Position numbers and translations under genes: made by a program. 64,000 bases of DNA from Tricholoma matsutake (Eukaryota; Basidiomycota; Agaricomycetes; Agaricales; Tricholomataceae). The notes below the pieces were generated by a model. That model did not search any database. It had not been told where the DNA came from and saw only the letters and a list, made by a program, of their open reading frames with translations. The DNA lies in NCBI GenBank assembly GCA_026075535.2, contig AP026538.1:13586337-13650336 (forward strand). The letters are read 5' to 3'. Positions 32,171 to 42,711 of this stretch are shown one piece after another. The stretch's first letter is position 1. The number at the start of each line of letters is the position of its first letter.

Positions 32171-33720
32171 TTTTCCATGTTCTTTTCATTTCATTTCCAC
32201 TAACTAATATTTCCATTTACTTTATCCAAATTTTATCTATGTTATTTACTGCAAGACAGTGCCAAGATGGCACACCCACACCCACAGCGCTGCTATGAGC
32301 ACCTCGAGGGGTGGATAATGGATCAGGACAACACTAAAATGGGACAATGGGAGACAGGGGTGGACAGCGAGGCAAAGACAATGATGGGGATCACCACCCC
32401 ACTGCCATGAGCAGCTCGTGGGGTGGGAACGAGTAATTGGCACAGCAAAGATGAGGGGGGTGCAACAATGAAAAGAAGGGGAGCCATGATGACAAAAACA
32501 ATGGGACAGGATGACACTGACACCAACAACAAGGGGATGGACAACAACAACAACAACAACAATGGGGACCAGGGGACAAAGACGAACAACAAGGACAACC
32601 ACTACAAGATGATGACAGGGATGGGGGCGGGGACAGACAATGACATTACATGACAAAAACAGTGGTGGTGGTGGCACGTGACAAGGGGGATGATGAGGAC
32701 AGGACAAGAATGGAAGGCACAGGTGACGGATACAGTGCCATATGATGATGAACACAAAAAAGGGCCCAAAAGATGTTGATGATGTCTCTTGGGCCATGGT
32801 AAGTTTTTTTTTTCTTGTTCATTTCATTTTTTTGTTACTCACAAAGTTTTTAGATCCTAACTATTGACAACAATGACAACAACAACTACCCCAGCCCAGT
32901 GGGGAGCTGAGAGGGGCACTGGGAGACCCATGGAGGGGGACACCCATCAGGTGAGCACTAAACCCCTCTCTCAGTGCCATGTCTGATACACGATGGTCAC
33001 CCCCAACATAAAACATTGACCTGGCACCCACTCCCAGCCTTATGAGCATCTGCTCATAGGGTGGATTGTGGGTGCTACCAGATGACAATGGCCCAACAGC
33101 CATACCACCCATCCCAGCCTCATGAGCAACTGCTCATGGGGCTGATCATGGATGGAACAATGACACACCCTTACCAGCACCAGCAGCAGATGACACACAA
33201 CCCGCCCCAGCCTCATGAGCAACTGCTTGTGGGGTGGAACATGGGTGGAACAACAACAATGATGCCCAACAGTACCCACCCCATGCCTATGAGCAACACT
33301 TGTAGGGTGGATCATGGGTGCAGCTCGGCTAGAATGCCAGGTGTGCAGAGATGCCAGCACCCGCCTCTCACCACTGCGAGCCCTTGCTTGCAGGGTGGAT
33401 CAGGTGCTAATGGCCCTGTCACAGCTCCACAACAATGAGCACCCAGCATGCCACTGCCACTGCCAATGCCATCAGTACCAGTACCAGCACCACCAATGCA
33501 GGACAGGATGACAACAGGGATGAAGGGGAGATGATGACACCCATGGAACTAGACCCCTCTGCTATGAGCAGCTGCTTGTAGGCAGGAAGGCTGGTGCATA
33601 TGGGTGATGACAGGGAGAGGGGGACCAACAACAAGGTAACATGCTGGGGGCTGACTCATGATGCAACACAATGGGAGGAACCAAGACATGGTAAGGAGGG
33701 CCACACCTGCATGTGGCTGT
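32171..33720. mobile_element. interior fragment of a B-like element
   Basis: Contains the family's hallmarks: a GGGCCCAAAAGATGTTGATG palindrome ending at a GTAAGT donor (32799) with acceptor TTTTTAG at 32853, and about eight copies of the GAGCAxxTGCTC palindrome (32291, 32403, 33038, 33118, 33211, 33284, 33374, 33560). Purine-rich ACAACAACAA runs lie between. No TIRs or tRNA-like modules were found here, so both ends are missing. ORFs are low-complexity only. Confidence 0.55.
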
Positions 33721-33950
33721 TTATTTCATTTTCTTTTCTTTCATAGTCATTTTTGTCATAGTACAAAGGAGTATATATAAAGGAATATATATATGTACTA
33801 CACACTATAAGTTTGAAGACTATGAGGAGACACTACCAATTTTAGTGACCAGCTCATTGAAAATTTTCACAAAGTCATTTGAGGTGGAGTTTGAATGTGC
33901 TGAGCACTGCCGGAGGTAGGTAAAATGCATTTTTACTTCATTTTGTGTTT
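33721..33950. other. AT-rich spacer, no gene seen
   Basis: Contains TATATATAAAGGAATATATATATG; possibly the tail of the preceding fragment (compare TTTTTGTCCTTTGATATATATAG at 7095-7125). No ORF of note. Confidence 0.4.
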
Positions 33951-34991
33951 CAGAGTGTTCACAGTAGCCATTTTTCACTTCATATTTTTTGGTCATTCTT
34001 CTGCCAAACCAAGGGGGTGTCACATGGTCAAATTACCATATAGGGATGGTTAGTTAGTCCAGCCCTCAAGCTGTTAAAAAAAAAATTAGGTAGCATAATT
34101 TTGTGCCAGAGGGACACTGACAATCTCACAAACACAGAGACACTAACAGGGCAGATACTGTACTATTCTAACACCTTATTTGCACTGAATGAAGCTGGCC
34201 CTTGGTGAATAAACATGAGCAAATATAATCTTGCAGTATTAGCTGCATTGCAGCTCATTTTATTGCTTCTACAATAACTTTCTGGCTTACTATTGGGTGA
34301 AGGTCTCATAGATAAATGATCTCAGAAGATGATTATCTTATTTAACTTGTTTTCTGGGGTATTTTACTGTGAAGAAGGAGAACAATGATAAGTTTTAAGT
34401 CACATACTAGTACAAGCCAGAATCTTCTGGTGATCTACTTAAATGTGTAGGATCATACTGTCATTTTTGTCACCAAAATTGAAGCTTGAAATGTGTTGTG
34501 GAAGGAATTATACCACCTGCACACCTGCCAGGCAGTTATGACCTGATTTCTGACTTTCAAACCACACTTGGCTTTTATTCTTGGTGGAGAAATTGTTTAA
34601 ACACAGCATGTCAATATTACTTGCTATTCAAATGTAAATCTAAGCTAGTTTTCAACTTGCAATAGATGGATTTCAAGAAATAGTTCAGAATTATGCATGT
34701 GACACAACCAAGAGTAAATTATTATTATCATTTTGCAGACACCCTCTGAGATACTTTATCTACATCACCTTCACCCAAAGCTAAGCGAGAAAGTCATTGT
34801 GAAAGCAGCTGCAACACAAATGATACCGCAAGGAGTTTTTTTTTTGTCAGTGAAGATTTGTAAGCTAAATTTAGTTAGTTCCCCACTTCATGGCTTAAAA
34901 AAAAATTCGACCCCCTTGTGCCAAACACCCGAAAATGGAAGCCGGAAATGAGCCGAAAATGGCCCAAAAATGGCTACTGTGAACAACCCTA
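33951..34991. mobile_element. TIR element of about 1 kb, hAT-like
   Basis: Left CAGAGTGTTCACAGTAGCCA and complement of right TAGGGTTGTTCACAGTAGCC share GTTCACAGTAGCCATTTTT, and both sides carry CAAGGGGGT/AAGGGGGTC further in. Flanks TTGTGTTT and TTGTAAAC agree at only four of eight positions, so the TSD is weak. No transposase ORF in 34020-34900; AT-rich, no other feature seen. Confidence 0.6.
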
Positions 34992-35078
34992 TTGTAAACT
35001 TTATATCTGAACGAGGGGCTTGCCCACCCCTCATCCTGCAGTAAATTTCCTTTCTAAACCTTTTTTCCATCTCCGACG

Positions 35079-35531
35079 ACTGACGTCAACCTTACCCAAA
35101 TCCAGCAAAATTATGACATCAACATGCTCCGTTCATCTCTCATGAGTCATCTGAACATGGATCTCTCAATTCACACTCCGACCTGGCACCGCGTTTTAAG
35201 TATGGTTTGGAAGCTATTCTACGTTTCCGGGAAGTCATCCATTGATGATATACCAGGATTCGAAACTTTTTTCGATCTTCGTCACCACGCTTTAATCGCC
35301 AGAAAAAATCTATCGCCATATATCATATCTGTCTCATCAACCTGTGGGCAGAATGATTGTTTGTTTCCCATTAAGTACACCGATCTGTCTCGATTAGTAC
35401 CTCGTCAGCAATTAATACTTACTTGGATTTTAAGCTACCCTAGCGCCAAGAATTTCACCGGAGGCGATACTTATCTGCAGCGCACCCTAGATTCCATCAA
35501 CCTTTTGCTCTCAAAGCAGGTTCTCGACTAG
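35079..35531 (+). CDS. unrecognised ORF, about 135-150 codons
   Basis: The frame is open from about 35079; first Met at 35124 and ends ...LLSKQVLD at 35531. Codon use is more balanced than in the repeats around it, and the sequence is not low-complexity. It could be the last exon of a host gene whose upstream part is lost or displaced by the TIR element at 33951-34991; a CTGCAG acceptor-like site lies at 35036-35041. No motif recognised: it has a hydrophobic segment (VLSMVWKLFYVSG) and a single Cys pair region (CGQNDCLF). Treat as a hypothetical or truncated gene. Confidence 0.35.
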   Translation, partial: TDVNLTQIQQNYDINMLRSSLMSHLNMDLSIHTPTWHRVLSMVWKLFYVSGKSSIDDIPGFETFFDLRHHALIARKNLSPYIISVSSTCGQNDCLFPIKYTDLSRLVPRQQLILTWILSYPSAKNFTGGDTYLQRTLDSINLLLSKQVLD

Positions 35532-36434
35532 CATTGGACATAACGAAGCAAATGGACTTGTAACTTCTTTTGATAGCAGCCCCACATGCAAAAGGCAATC
35601 GAGGATCAGGGAAAGGCCTTCTGACTCAACTTGAATTGCATCCGCTGCGTTGGGTCATTGTCTCCATCGTGGGTGGCTATTTTCCCGCCAACTTTCGGGC
35701 GCGGTTACTTCTCAAGCCAAGCTTCTGAGGCACAGCCGATTAGAATAAACTTGAATGTCACCGATTCAAAATGGGATTCACAAGGCCGTAGGATTCTGGG
35801 GCATGCGTCATTTATGAAGCTATGCTATAGGAAGATATCAACACACGATCGGGAAGAACACTTAGTCGAAATTAAACAGAATTGGGGGCTAGCAAGAATG
35901 AGGACTATTCCACCCGAATCGGAGCGGCCATGCGGCCCGCACTTGCGGAGGAGGATCCCTCCCGATTTCGCTGCTTCCCTGGCTAGACTGTGTGTAGAAA
36001 TGGCCGCCGTGCGTGAACCCTGATCTGACCAGCTATGAACAAATAGGTGTCGTTTACATAGTGATGGTGGCTCCCTAGCGTGAGTGCGACGGCCTTTTCA
36101 GAAACGAGTAAGTAAACTTCTCCAACTCCGAAGTGAAAGCGGCTTAGTGAGGTATACCCTCTCATTTGATTCATCTTTATCAGTCTAGACTTGGGCTAAA
36201 CTTGCGAGTGAAAACATTGATTCAATGTCGCTCAGAAGAAGTAGCCTGTCTGGGGACTGCGGAACCGATAAATTTAATCTCCTGGTCAGTGGTGAGTAAT
36301 TAGATGATGGTCACAGTCACCACGTTTGGTAAGGTTCAAAAGAAAGTTCTCTCTTCTGCGAGTCTTCCTTTATTTTCATAGATAGATACCATTAAGGACA
36401 CACACCCAAACACCCACTGAGTTCTCAGACTACT
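35532..36434. other. intergenic, upstream region of the ligase gene
   Basis: No clear gene. A plus-strand ORF at 35631-36023 is open for 131 codons and not low-complexity, but has no recognisable motif. The 100-200 nt before the ligase start are pyrimidine-rich (36345-36420), as in many fungal promoters. Confidence 0.4.
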
Positions 36435-38587
36435 ATGCACATCAAATCGCCGTATTGCGACTTACCAGCTGCTCCGGATGCCAATGTTTTTCATTATCTC
36501 TGGGATCGAGCTGACCAGGCTAGCTGGCCAAGAGACTTGACTTTGTACATTGAGGCAAAGTCTGGCCGGAAGTGGACGTATCAGGAATTTCGTGAACGCG
36601 TTTGGGCGGGTGCTACTGCACTCGCTGCTCCTATCTCCCAGGGTGGGCTGGGTATCCAGGCCAAGGATGAGGTCGTTGCAATTATAAGTCAAAATACAGT
36701 CGTGAGTATCCCGTATTATTGCAGGATGGTTTATGGATTTTTTCCCCTAAGGACTTTGCCACACTAGTGCACTCTTTGTTCGTTATCGCGACTCCATTTC
36801 AACTCTCAATCCATGCATGGCCCAGCCCGTTCGAAATCGAATCTCATCTCAACCTGGTCAAAGCGACGCGCGTATTTGTTAATTCACATTTACTATCTCT
36901 CGTCCTTTCAGTAGCGGAAAAGGTTGGTCTCGGTCTCGACAGAGTCTACGTTCTGGGAGAAGGGAGTGGCGGTCAACAGACTTTCGACGATTTGATTCAA
37001 AATTTCCAACACCGCGAGTTACAAATACTGTCGCCTCGACCCGCCACAAAGGATACTATTGCATATTTCGTTTGTTCAAGTGGAACGAGCGGGTCTCCCA
37101 AAGGTAAACCGCGCGTTCATCATGCTTTATCAGTAAATCTTACGCTTAATTGCCTTCAGCGGTCATGGTTACTCACGGAAACCTCATCTTTGCGATCCAG
37201 CAAAGAAGAGGCATAACCCACACTGCCGAAGAGGTTTGCGGTTATTGTCAGCTACTTCCACCGAATTCTTGACTAAAGCCCTAGTAGGTTTCAAAGACTA
37301 CCAAGTATGGAGAAGCAGGCACGCAGCTCGTCGCATTGCCTATGTTCCATTCTTCCGGACTCCAACTAGTTTGTCTGTCTCCATTCCACGCACCTGGGGA
37401 ATACGTTATTATGGCTGAGTGGGATCTGGAAGAAGTTCTCAGAGCGATATCTAAGTAGGTTCTTTTGATCCTTTCCCCACATGGGCGTAGATTAATCGAA
37501 CATGGGTCAGATACAAAGTGACTTGTGTTGTTTTAACGCCTGCACTCATTCACCAGATCGCCTATTACCCTCATATTGCGGACCACGATTTGAGCTCACT
37601 CATATGCGTATTCTCCGGTGGGAGTCATCTTGCACCAGAGACTGCTGCGAAGCTTAGATCTATCGCACCGACGCATATGGTGTTAAGAGAGTGTACGTAT
37701 TTGATTTACGTGGCGCCTGAACGAATTTGCCTTACACATCGCCTTGTAGTCTACGGCCTGACAGAAGCTGTAAGTTGTGCGAAGCTAAGGTTAGAAGAAT
37801 CAGTGCTTAAGAGGCGATGACTTTTAGACCGTAGGTGTCATTGAACCGCCACCCGGCCTTGCGAGAGTCTTTGACAACAAGAGGCAACATGATCCATTGG
37901 TGCTCGGCACTCTAGCTTTAGGCATTCAAGCACGAATTTTGCGGGCAGACGGATCCGAAGCTGATTTCAATGAACCTGGTGAATTGTGGATCAAGGGAGG
38001 AGGCGTCACGCTAGGATACTTCAAGGACGAAGAGGCAACGCGAGGGACCTTTATTGATGGCTGGGTGCGGACGGGGGATCGATTTATGGTTGACGAGGAT
38101 AGCTTCTTCTCGTGAGTTGATACTCTATTTCTACTTGGTCGTTCAAATCTTCAACTTTTTGCATCCAGTTTCGTTGATAGAGTCAAGGATACAATCCAGG
38201 TGTCCAGCACCGAACAAGTATCTCCAACTCAACTGGAGAACTTTTGCCTCAGTGAACCACAGAAGCTTATCTCAGACATAGCGGTGGCTGGCGTTAACGA
38301 ACAGCGGGGCGTGGACCTGCAGGTGCCGCGGGCATGGATTGTGCTGAGTGACGAAGGTCGGAAGTTGGGGGCAGATGCTACAATACAAATTCTAGAGAAA
38401 TGGACCAAACAATCCCTCGATCCTTCCAAATGGTTGAGTGGAGGAATCGCAGTTGTGGACCAGGTAATAATAATTAGTCTGATATTGCAGCACAAGGCGC
38501 TAACGAACGATGTAGCTCCCGAAGTCGCACGTTGGGAAGATCCTGAGGCGAGTATTGCAAGAGAGATACAACCAACTGCTTCTATGA
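36435..38587 (+). CDS. AMP-forming acyl-CoA ligase (4-coumarate:CoA ligase-like), 9 exons, 570 aa
   Basis: Adenylate-forming enzyme: activates a carboxylic acid with ATP to an acyl-AMP, then to a CoA thioester. Exons by splice signals and frame: 36435-36701, 36752-37103, 37160-37233, 37288-37454, 37511-37692, 37750-37769, 37828-38111, 38169-38463, 38516-38587; introns 50-58 nt; total 1713 nt, an exact codon multiple without stops. Motifs in order: P-loop SSGTSGSPKAVMVTHGNL (exons 2-3, about residue 200), MFHSSGLQL, FYGLTEA (exons 5-7), GELWIKGGGVTLGYF and GWVRTGD (exon 7), FVDRVKDTIQV (A8 hinge; the usual KYKG is replaced by VSST), and the C-terminal catalytic Lys block LPKSHVGKILRRVL. Closest in style to fungal 4CL/phenylacetyl- or fatty acyl-CoA ligases; the substrate cannot be told. 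It ends in NQLLL without a clear SKL-type peroxisomal signal. The only intact gene here, in a low-repeat island. Confidence 0.93.
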
Positions 38588-39195
38588 GAATGAGGAATCA
38601 CATACATATGTAATTGGCGACCCGGTTTTAATTTGTGTCCTTGAACTTCATGTCGATCCCTGTACAGTTTTATTATGGGTGTAAATGTCTTTGAGCCGGC
38701 GAAAGAAATTTGACAAAAATGATTGAAAAAACCCAGGGCCTGAACCATGGTGGACATTGTCAACGAGGATTGGAAGCTATGGCAAAGGACGTGGTCGTGA
38801 AGAGATGCAAATGTTACAGTCTGGATCACCTGCGTCTGCCTAAATTGAATTGCCGCAATACGTTACGTCGGAACTGGCGCGTTTCGGCGCAGCTAAGGGC
38901 TCGATATTGATGTTTGTGGGCTCGATGCTCATCCTGGGATCGAGTACAGTGGGAGTAAATTCCACTCTATCAATGCGGCAAACGCCGTGCATTCATTATT
39001 AGGCTGTGTTTGGTCTGGCTTATGCAATCGAAAATCACTTGCTTCTCAAGTTCGTCTTGCAATCAACCATCACGAGCTTATGACCCATGCCTTTGTCATG
39101 GCATTCGCTCGCGTTGCTCGCTCAGCCTGACTCCGGATGGGCCAGCTTGCATGTACATGACTCAATGCTTAATTCTATGACAGGTACACAATTCT
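38588..39195. other. intergenic, no gene seen
   Basis: 3' flank of the ligase. A sequence TAGGCTGTGTTTGGTCTGGC at about 39000 looks like a MITE terminus, but I did not find an inverted partner. Confidence 0.4.
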
Positions 39196-39400
39196 TCAGT
39201 TGAAGTCCTGCATATATTACACAATATTTAATCCAATATGGGTTCACAATTCTTCAGTTGACTTGGGACCTTTGGCCCCAAGTCAACATGGGGGGTTGTT
39301 GCTCTTTCACTACTTTGCATGTCTGACTCTACTACAGTCACATGCTTCTTCAGTTGACTTGGGACCTTTGGCCAAGTCAATGTGGGGGGGCTGTTGCTCT
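39196..39400 (+). repeat. direct repeat around TTCTTCAGTTGACTTGGGAC
   Basis: TTCTTCAGTTGACTTGGGAC CTTTGGCC and the following CAAGTCAAYRTGGGGGG occur at about 39250-39295 and 39350-39390. The two 5' halves include an inverted pair (TTGACTTGGG / CCCAAGTCAA). Confidence 0.7.
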
Positions 39401-39975
39401 CTTACTACTGTTCCCATCCCCATGTCCCCATCACCCCATCCCCATCACCCCATCCCTATCTCCTTACCCCCCCCCCCCCCCCTCCTCACCCCATACCCCC
39501 TCCCCCCATGTCCCCATCCCCATCACCCCATCCCCCTATTCCATCATCCCCTCCCCTTTACCCCCTCCCCACCACCCCCTCCACTTTACCCCCTCCCCAT
39601 CACCCCATACCTATCTCCTCATCCCCCTATCCCATCATTCCCTCCCCTTTACCCCCTCCCCATCACCCCCTCCCCATCTCTTCATTCCCCCCTCCTCTTC
39701 ACCCCATCCCCCTCTCCCCATCACCCCATCCCCCTCTCCCCATCACCCCATCCCCATCCCCATCACCCCATCACCCCATCCCCATCAACTCCCCCCTCCC
39801 CCTCCTCATCAACTCCCCCCTCTCCCTCCCCATCCCCATCAACTCCCCCCTCCCCCTCCCCATCCCCATCAACTCCCCCCTCCCCCTCCCCATCCCCATC
39901 AACTCCCCCCTCCCCCTCCCCATCCCCATCAACTCCCCCCTCCCCCTCCCCATCCCCATCAACTCCCCCCCTGAA
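39400..39975 (+). repeat. C-rich satellite tract with 30-bp minisatellite
   Basis: Starts as irregular CCCCATCACCCCATCCCC repeats and turns into a regular 30-nt array (CCCCATCAACTCCCCCCTCC plus CCCTCCCCAT) of about six units at 39778-39970. The minus strand is G-rich and prone to G-quadruplexes. Proline-rich ORFs in all three plus frames are by-products. Confidence 0.9.
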
Positions 39976-40139
39976 CATCTGGTAGGTTTACGATAGTGCC
40001 GGCACTTGTGCATCGCCTAGGTTCCTACCTACGTCATGTACGATTTCAGTCCCAACTAAACTATGGAAACAAGGTTGGTGAACGACATGTTCTCTTCCTT
40101 TCGCTATCGCTTATCCATACTCGTTTCGCTTCTAGTTCC

Positions 40140-40385
40140 CGCAAAGGCCTCTTCTATGTGCCCCAGATGCGTGTCTCTGTCCCGTTCACACTCCAGATGT
40201 GTGTCCCTGTCCCGTTCACATTCCATATGCGTGTCCCTGTCCCGTTTGCACCCCAGATGCATGTCCCTGTCCTGTTCGCACTCCAGACACGTGTCCCTGT
40301 CTCGTATGCGCCCTAGATGCATGTCCCCATCTCGTATGCGCCCCAGGTGCATGTCCCTGTCCTGAAGTCCCCGTCCCTGTCCCTG
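40140..40385 (+). repeat. 30-bp minisatellite (GATGCGTGTCCCTGTCCCGT core)
   Basis: About seven diverged units of roughly 30 nt, ending in CCGTCCCTGTCCCTGTCCC. The unit length equals that of the array at 39.8 kb but the sequence is unrelated. Confidence 0.85.
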
Positions 40386-41285
40386 TCCCTATATGTCCTA
40401 GTCCAAAATTTGGTCTTTGTCCTGATCACAATCAAAACATGTCTCTATGTGTGCTTCGTCCATATCCTTGTCCTGGTCCTAGTTTCAATTCTTGTTCCGC
40501 TCGTGATTCTTTGACTGTCTCTTCTACTCTGCTTTACCGATGCCATGATGTCTTTGTGAATGACGACCTTTTTGCACAGTACATTCACCCTCGCCTTGTG
40601 ATCGGTACTCTCTTTTGCCATATTCATGAGATATTTGAGGCATATATCTCGGCCATAGAACGTTTCATTGTGTGGTGGGCCGAACCATGGCTAGTGATAT
40701 TACATAGACTTGCCAGGTTGCAAAGATGCGATTTACTTTGCTTTTTGGGTGTAAAATTTATTGACTTGACTCTGTATCTTCACTGCCCCTTACACAATCA
40801 TCGCATCCTTGCTTGAGTTGCCTCTTTACGAATTTTTCGTGGTGTCATGTCTCGGCATGATTTCTTGGTCCGATTGTCGATTATTCTCGCTCGCCCAAAG
40901 TTTTTTTCCTCGCAGCTTAGAAAACTATTATCCACAACTAATAATCATCAACTTTGCTTAGGCATCTTGTCTTCCTTTTGGTATCATCTACCAGATCCAT
41001 TTTCACTTTGTTGGCTGTTTCTTGCTGCTGACATATTGAGCTTTCTTAGTACTGGTTGTACATTGAGTAGTTATATGCATGGCTCTTCTCTCATGTGTTG
41101 CTCTGGTCATCAAAATCCAAATCTGGCCATGCAAGGCAGCCTGAGTCATGAACCTATTGATCACAAGGCTAAACGGGAACCTCTTCTAGGTAGAGGTAGA
41201 CCACCTTTATTTCCTTTTGTGGCTCTCAAACTGTATATGCTTCCAGGTTTCATGGTGGGTTATGATCAATCTTTCAGAATGGGAG
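40386..41285. other. no supported gene
   Basis: Two plus-strand ORFs (to 40816 and 40847-41290) are open for about 140 codons after the satellite but have no motif and no continuity with known domains. I see no tRNA, LTR end or TIR in this stretch. Confidence 0.35.
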
Positions 41286-41286
41286 C

Positions 41287-41703
41287 ATGAGCATAAGCAC
41301 TAATAGTAGCATTAGCATAAGTGCTTATGCTCATGCTAATATTAGTGCTTATGCTAATGCTACTATTAGTGCTTATGCTAATGCTACTATTAGTGCTTAT
41401 GCTAATGCTACCATTAGCACTTATGCTCATGCTATGATTAGTGCTTATGCTTGTGCTACCATTAGTGCTTATGCTCATACTATGATTAGCGCTTATGCTT
41501 GTGCTACCATTAGCACTTATGGTAATGCTACCATTAGCACTTATGCTCATGCTATGATTAGCACTTATGCTTGTGCTACCATTAGCGCTTAGGCTAGTGC
41601 TACTATTAGCACTCATGCTCATGCTACCATTATTGCTTATGCTCATGCTACCATTATTGCTTATGCTCATGCTACCATTATTGCTTATGCTCATGCTACC
41701 ATT
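41287..41703. repeat. 24-bp minisatellite with inverted start (GCTTATGCTCATGCTACCAT)
   Basis: About 16 units of TTATGCTNATGCTACNATTAGYGC. The first two units (41285-41325) are reversed (GCATGAGCATAAGCACTAAT), meeting the rest head to head at GTGCTTATGC, so the left end can form a hairpin. The array stops exactly where the subterminal repeats of element E begin, which raises the possibility that it replaces E's lost TIR. Confidence 0.85.
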
Positions 41704-42295
41704 AACATGATTCCAGTTGGAATAAGCATCAACTTCACACCCGGAATCCCCTGAATCTGACTGGACTCATCACAACCAGACTAACCAGAATAACTGGAAT
41801 GCATGTGCTTTCCCAAATCAATGTTCGATGTACAACAAGAATTGAACACTCAACCTTGGGTCTGCACACATAACAGTATGCTTAACCACTGAGCTACCAA
41901 GCAATTATTCCTCTACATACATTTAATCCCTTTATTACCCAACCAAGGTGTGTAGTTAACTGCAGCCATTAATGGAATATGTGTACATGCATATTGCATG
42001 ACACATGACACATGACTGCCAGCTCACAACCATCACCACCACTGTTGTCAATGCTGCCTCCTCCTCTCCACTCTACCACCACTGCGTGCGCACCTGCCAC
42101 CAGCACTCCCATGCCCCCTCCCACCATCAACACCACCTTCAAACAAGCTGACTGGATAGAATGTGGGCCCAAACAATGGCAACTGTCATTTGGGCCATAG
42201 ATAAGTTTGTTTTTTGTTTCTTTGTTTGCTTTTTGTTTTATCAATCAACTAATTGTATTTTATTGCTTTTTAGGTTGTATACTACTGTGGATGAC
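41704..42295. mobile_element. Element E: left part of a B-like element, cut by gypsy G4
   Basis: Subterminal array (CCAGTTGGAATAAG, CCGGAATCCCCTGAATCTGA, CCAGAATAACTGGAATG; 41707-41800), tRNA-like module 7 (minus), a Pro/Thr-rich ORF, then GGGCCCAAACAATGGCAACT palindrome and a splice-like junction at 42199 whose donor is mutated to ATAAGT. Acceptor TTTTTAG at 42273. Right part removed by the LTR at 42296. No CTTTACACTCCC TIR remains at the left. Confidence 0.65.
41825..41908 (-). other. tRNA-like module 7, element E
   Basis: Minus strand: TTGGTAGCTCAGTGGTTAAG is an almost canonical D-arm/A box; GTGTTCAATTCTTG is the B box. Points toward the subterminal array. No T4 run within 25 nt downstream, unlike the other modules. 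Confidence 0.6.
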
Positions 42296-42711
42296 TGTTA
42301 GGGCGACACCCACTATCTGCTAGCTAAGACTGTGCAGGTTCTCTCTACAAGAAGGGGGTGGGATCTATGCACATGATGGGGGAATTGATGGTTTTGATGT
42401 GAGGGGTTATTAATAGGTGAGTTTGTTGAGAAAGGCATTTCACACCACAAGTGTAGGTGGAATACCTAAGAGAACACAACTGGGGTCCCCTAGGCATATA
42501 TTTAGGGTTTATATACTATGTTACATATATTGTACATACTTTGTTGTTACCAACGCACTTGTACATGCACATACATATTGATGCATGCAAAATAAAATTC
42601 TCATGCTATCAAAGTGTAGCGTCATTTGGTGTCATTTGGCATAATGTAGCATAATTTGACATAATAAAATAAAAATGAAAATTTATTAGGTAATGGGGTG
42701 GTTTCCTAACA
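42296..42711 (-). repeat. gypsy-A-family LTR, reverse (element G4)
   Basis: From TGTTAGGGCGACACCC to GGTTTCCTAACA, the reverse complement of the gypsy A LTR, with several small differences (416 bp). It interrupts element E and is followed by the G4 chromodomain in reverse. Confidence 0.88.

Noticed and set aside
36724..36751. Acceptor TTGCAG at 36724 for the first intron of the ligase
   Set aside because: It would leave a non-conserved insertion of nine residues; the AG at 36751 gives NTVDFATLVHS, which fits the family.
39000..39020. TAGGCTGTGTTTGGT as a MITE terminus
   Set aside because: No inverted partner or TSD found within the window.
39200..39996. Proline-rich ORFs in three frames (up to 261 codons)
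   Set aside because: Direct by-product of CCCCATCACCCC-type satellite; all frames of such a repeat stay open.
40199..41290. Two ORFs of about 205 and 147 codons as genes
   Set aside because: The first begins in a 30-bp minisatellite, neither shows motifs, and no splice or start context supports them.
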